From: Sphingosinithalassobacter tenebrarum | Lineage (GTDB): Bacteria; Pseudomonadota; Alphaproteobacteria; Sphingomonadales; Sphingomonadaceae | DNA length: 64,000 nucleotides | Direction of reading: 5' to 3' | NCBI RefSeq assembly: GCF_011057975.1 | Contig: NZ_CP049109.1 | Coordinates: 1,519,001 to 1,583,000, forward strand | Part shown: piece by piece, positions 63,213 to 64,000 of the stretch | Layout: the number at the start of each line of letters is the position of its first letter | How positions within the stretch are numbered: position 1 is the stretch's first letter | The notes under the pieces: generated by a model | Databases searched by the model: none | What the model saw: only the letters and a program-made list of their open reading frames with translations | What the model was told of the DNA's origin: nothing | Program-made: the position numbers and the translations under genes

Positions 63213-64000
63213 ATGTTCAAGTCCATGAAAATCCCGCGCAAGCTCGGCCTGTCCTTCGCGATGATCTGCGCCTCGGCGGTCATCGCGATGGGAGTGTTCT
63301 TCGTGAACGTCTCGATGATCCGTTCGGCGACCGAACAGAGCAATCACAGCCAGCAGGTCGATGCGATGGCGCTGACGATGGAAACGCAACTGCTCCGTCA
63401 GAACAGCCAGATGCGCGGGTTTCTCGTCACCGGCGACGAGAATTACCTCAATTCCTATTATGACGGCCGCGACACGTTCGATGCGACCTATGCCGAACTG
63501 GCGCCGCAGATCGAGAACCCCGAGCTCAAGCAGGCGCTCGAAACCTCGCATGCCGAAACGCTGAAGTGGCGCAAGGACTGGGGGGATCATCTGATCGACC
63601 GCGTCAAGTCGGGCGATCTGGCTGGCGCGCAGGCCGAACTGCGCGACGCGGGCAAGGCCGCGCTGGTCAGCAACGCCGTCCTGCCGCTGCGCGACATTCG
63701 CGCCGCCGAGGCGAAGATGATCGAGCAGAGCGGCGAACGCCAGCAGGCCGCGATCGCCACTGCCACCGTCACGCTGATCGTCGGCGGCCTCCTGCTGGTC
63801 GGCATCGCCGTCGCGCTAGCGGTCCTGCTCAGCCGGATGATCGCGCGGCCGATCTCCGATCTCACGAGGACGATGACCGAACTCGCCGGCGGCAACAATG
63901 CCGTCGACGTGCCCGATCGCGATCGCGGTGACGAACTGGGCGACATGGCCCGTGCGGTACTGGTGTTCCGCGACGCGGCGGTCGCCAAGGAAGAAACCGA
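63213..64000 (+). CDS. Membrane methyl-accepting chemotaxis protein, 3'-truncated by the window
   Basis: 262 residues visible. First membrane helix (LGLSFAMICASAVIAMGVFFVNVSM), a CHASE3-like periplasmic domain of helices (QQVDAMALTMETQLLRQNSQMRGFLVTGDENYLNSYYDG, ALETSHAETLKWRKDWG), second helix (VTLIVGGLLLVGIAVALAVLL) and a HAMP domain (ISDLTRTMTELAGGNNAVDVPDRDRGDELGDMARAV). The signalling hairpin lies beyond base 64000. It should sense a periplasmic stimulus and drive the flagellar motor. Confidence 0.85.
   Translation, partial: MFKSMKIPRKLGLSFAMICASAVIAMGVFFVNVSMIRSATEQSNHSQQVDAMALTMETQLLRQNSQMRGFLVTGDENYLNSYYDGRDTFDATYAELAPQIENPELKQALETSHAETLKWRKDWGDHLIDRVKSGDLAGAQAELRDAGKAALVSNAVLPLRDIRAAEAKMIEQSGERQQAAIATATVTLIVGGLLLVGIAVALAVLLSRMIARPISDLTRTMTELAGGNNAVDVPDRDRGDELGDMARAVLVFRDAAVAKEET

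Overview
High-GC alphaproteobacterial chromosome, almost certainly a sphingomonad. The support is the Caulobacter-style flagellar set (flbT, flbD, a FlaEY-like protein), the typical sphingomonad palindromic intergenic repeats, and the mix of a TonB-dependent receptor, xanthine-dehydrogenase-family and PQQ enzymes. No rRNA, tRNA, CRISPR array or intact insertion sequence was seen.

Layout. 1-2556: 3' part of a type I restriction subunit (hsdR), then an antisense degenerate start of an hsdM gene and an AT-rich patch; this looks like an eroding restriction island. 2557-5200: PilZ protein, then a divergent TetR regulator / cytochrome P450 pair sharing a palindromic operator. 5195-9580: four-gene minus-strand operon for a CO-dehydrogenase-like molybdenum hydroxylase (large, [2Fe-2S], FAD and CoxG subunits), every junction an ATGA overlap. 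9741-12477: PQQ/cytochrome c alcohol dehydrogenase lipoprotein with an extra C-terminal domain, followed by a free-standing copy of that domain. 12736-15465: YdeP-like molybdopterin oxidoreductase divergent from an ArsR regulator. 15477-23119: housekeeping and signalling genes (pfkB, a kinase/ATPase fusion, patatin lipoprotein, tmk, a GGDEF-EAL protein, an HTH regulator).

23192-60339 is a large flagellar and chemotaxis region. It contains an unknown protein, a divergent sigma-70-family protein, a globin-coupled chemoreceptor, a muramidase, fliJ-fliI-flbT, flgE-flgK-flgL, TPR and small membrane proteins, motE, fliM-fliL, flgF-flgG-flgA-flgH, flagellin, flgD-fliK, flhA, flbD, fliN, fliF, fliH-fliG, a FlaEY-like protein and flgB. 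Not found here: flgC, fliE, flgI, fliPQR, flhB, flaF, motAB; they must lie elsewhere. The window ends with a TonB receptor and a truncated chemoreceptor.

The most notable observation concerns regulation. Nearly every flagellar transcription unit starts shortly downstream of a YCTATAAT motif, in three divergent regions as a palindromic CTATTATAG core serving both sides. Several promoters also carry a 13-bp inverted repeat close to GGCAAAWTTTGCC. I saw no convincing sigma-54 promoter. The FlbD orthologue, normally a sigma-54 activator, has lost the GAFTGA threonine (GAFPGA), the Walker B aspartate (now Arg) and the sensor I Asn, but keeps its DNA-binding helix-turn-helix. Together with the orphan sigma-like gene this suggests that the regulon left sigma-54 and now uses TATAAT-type promoters with FlbD acting as a DNA-binding factor.
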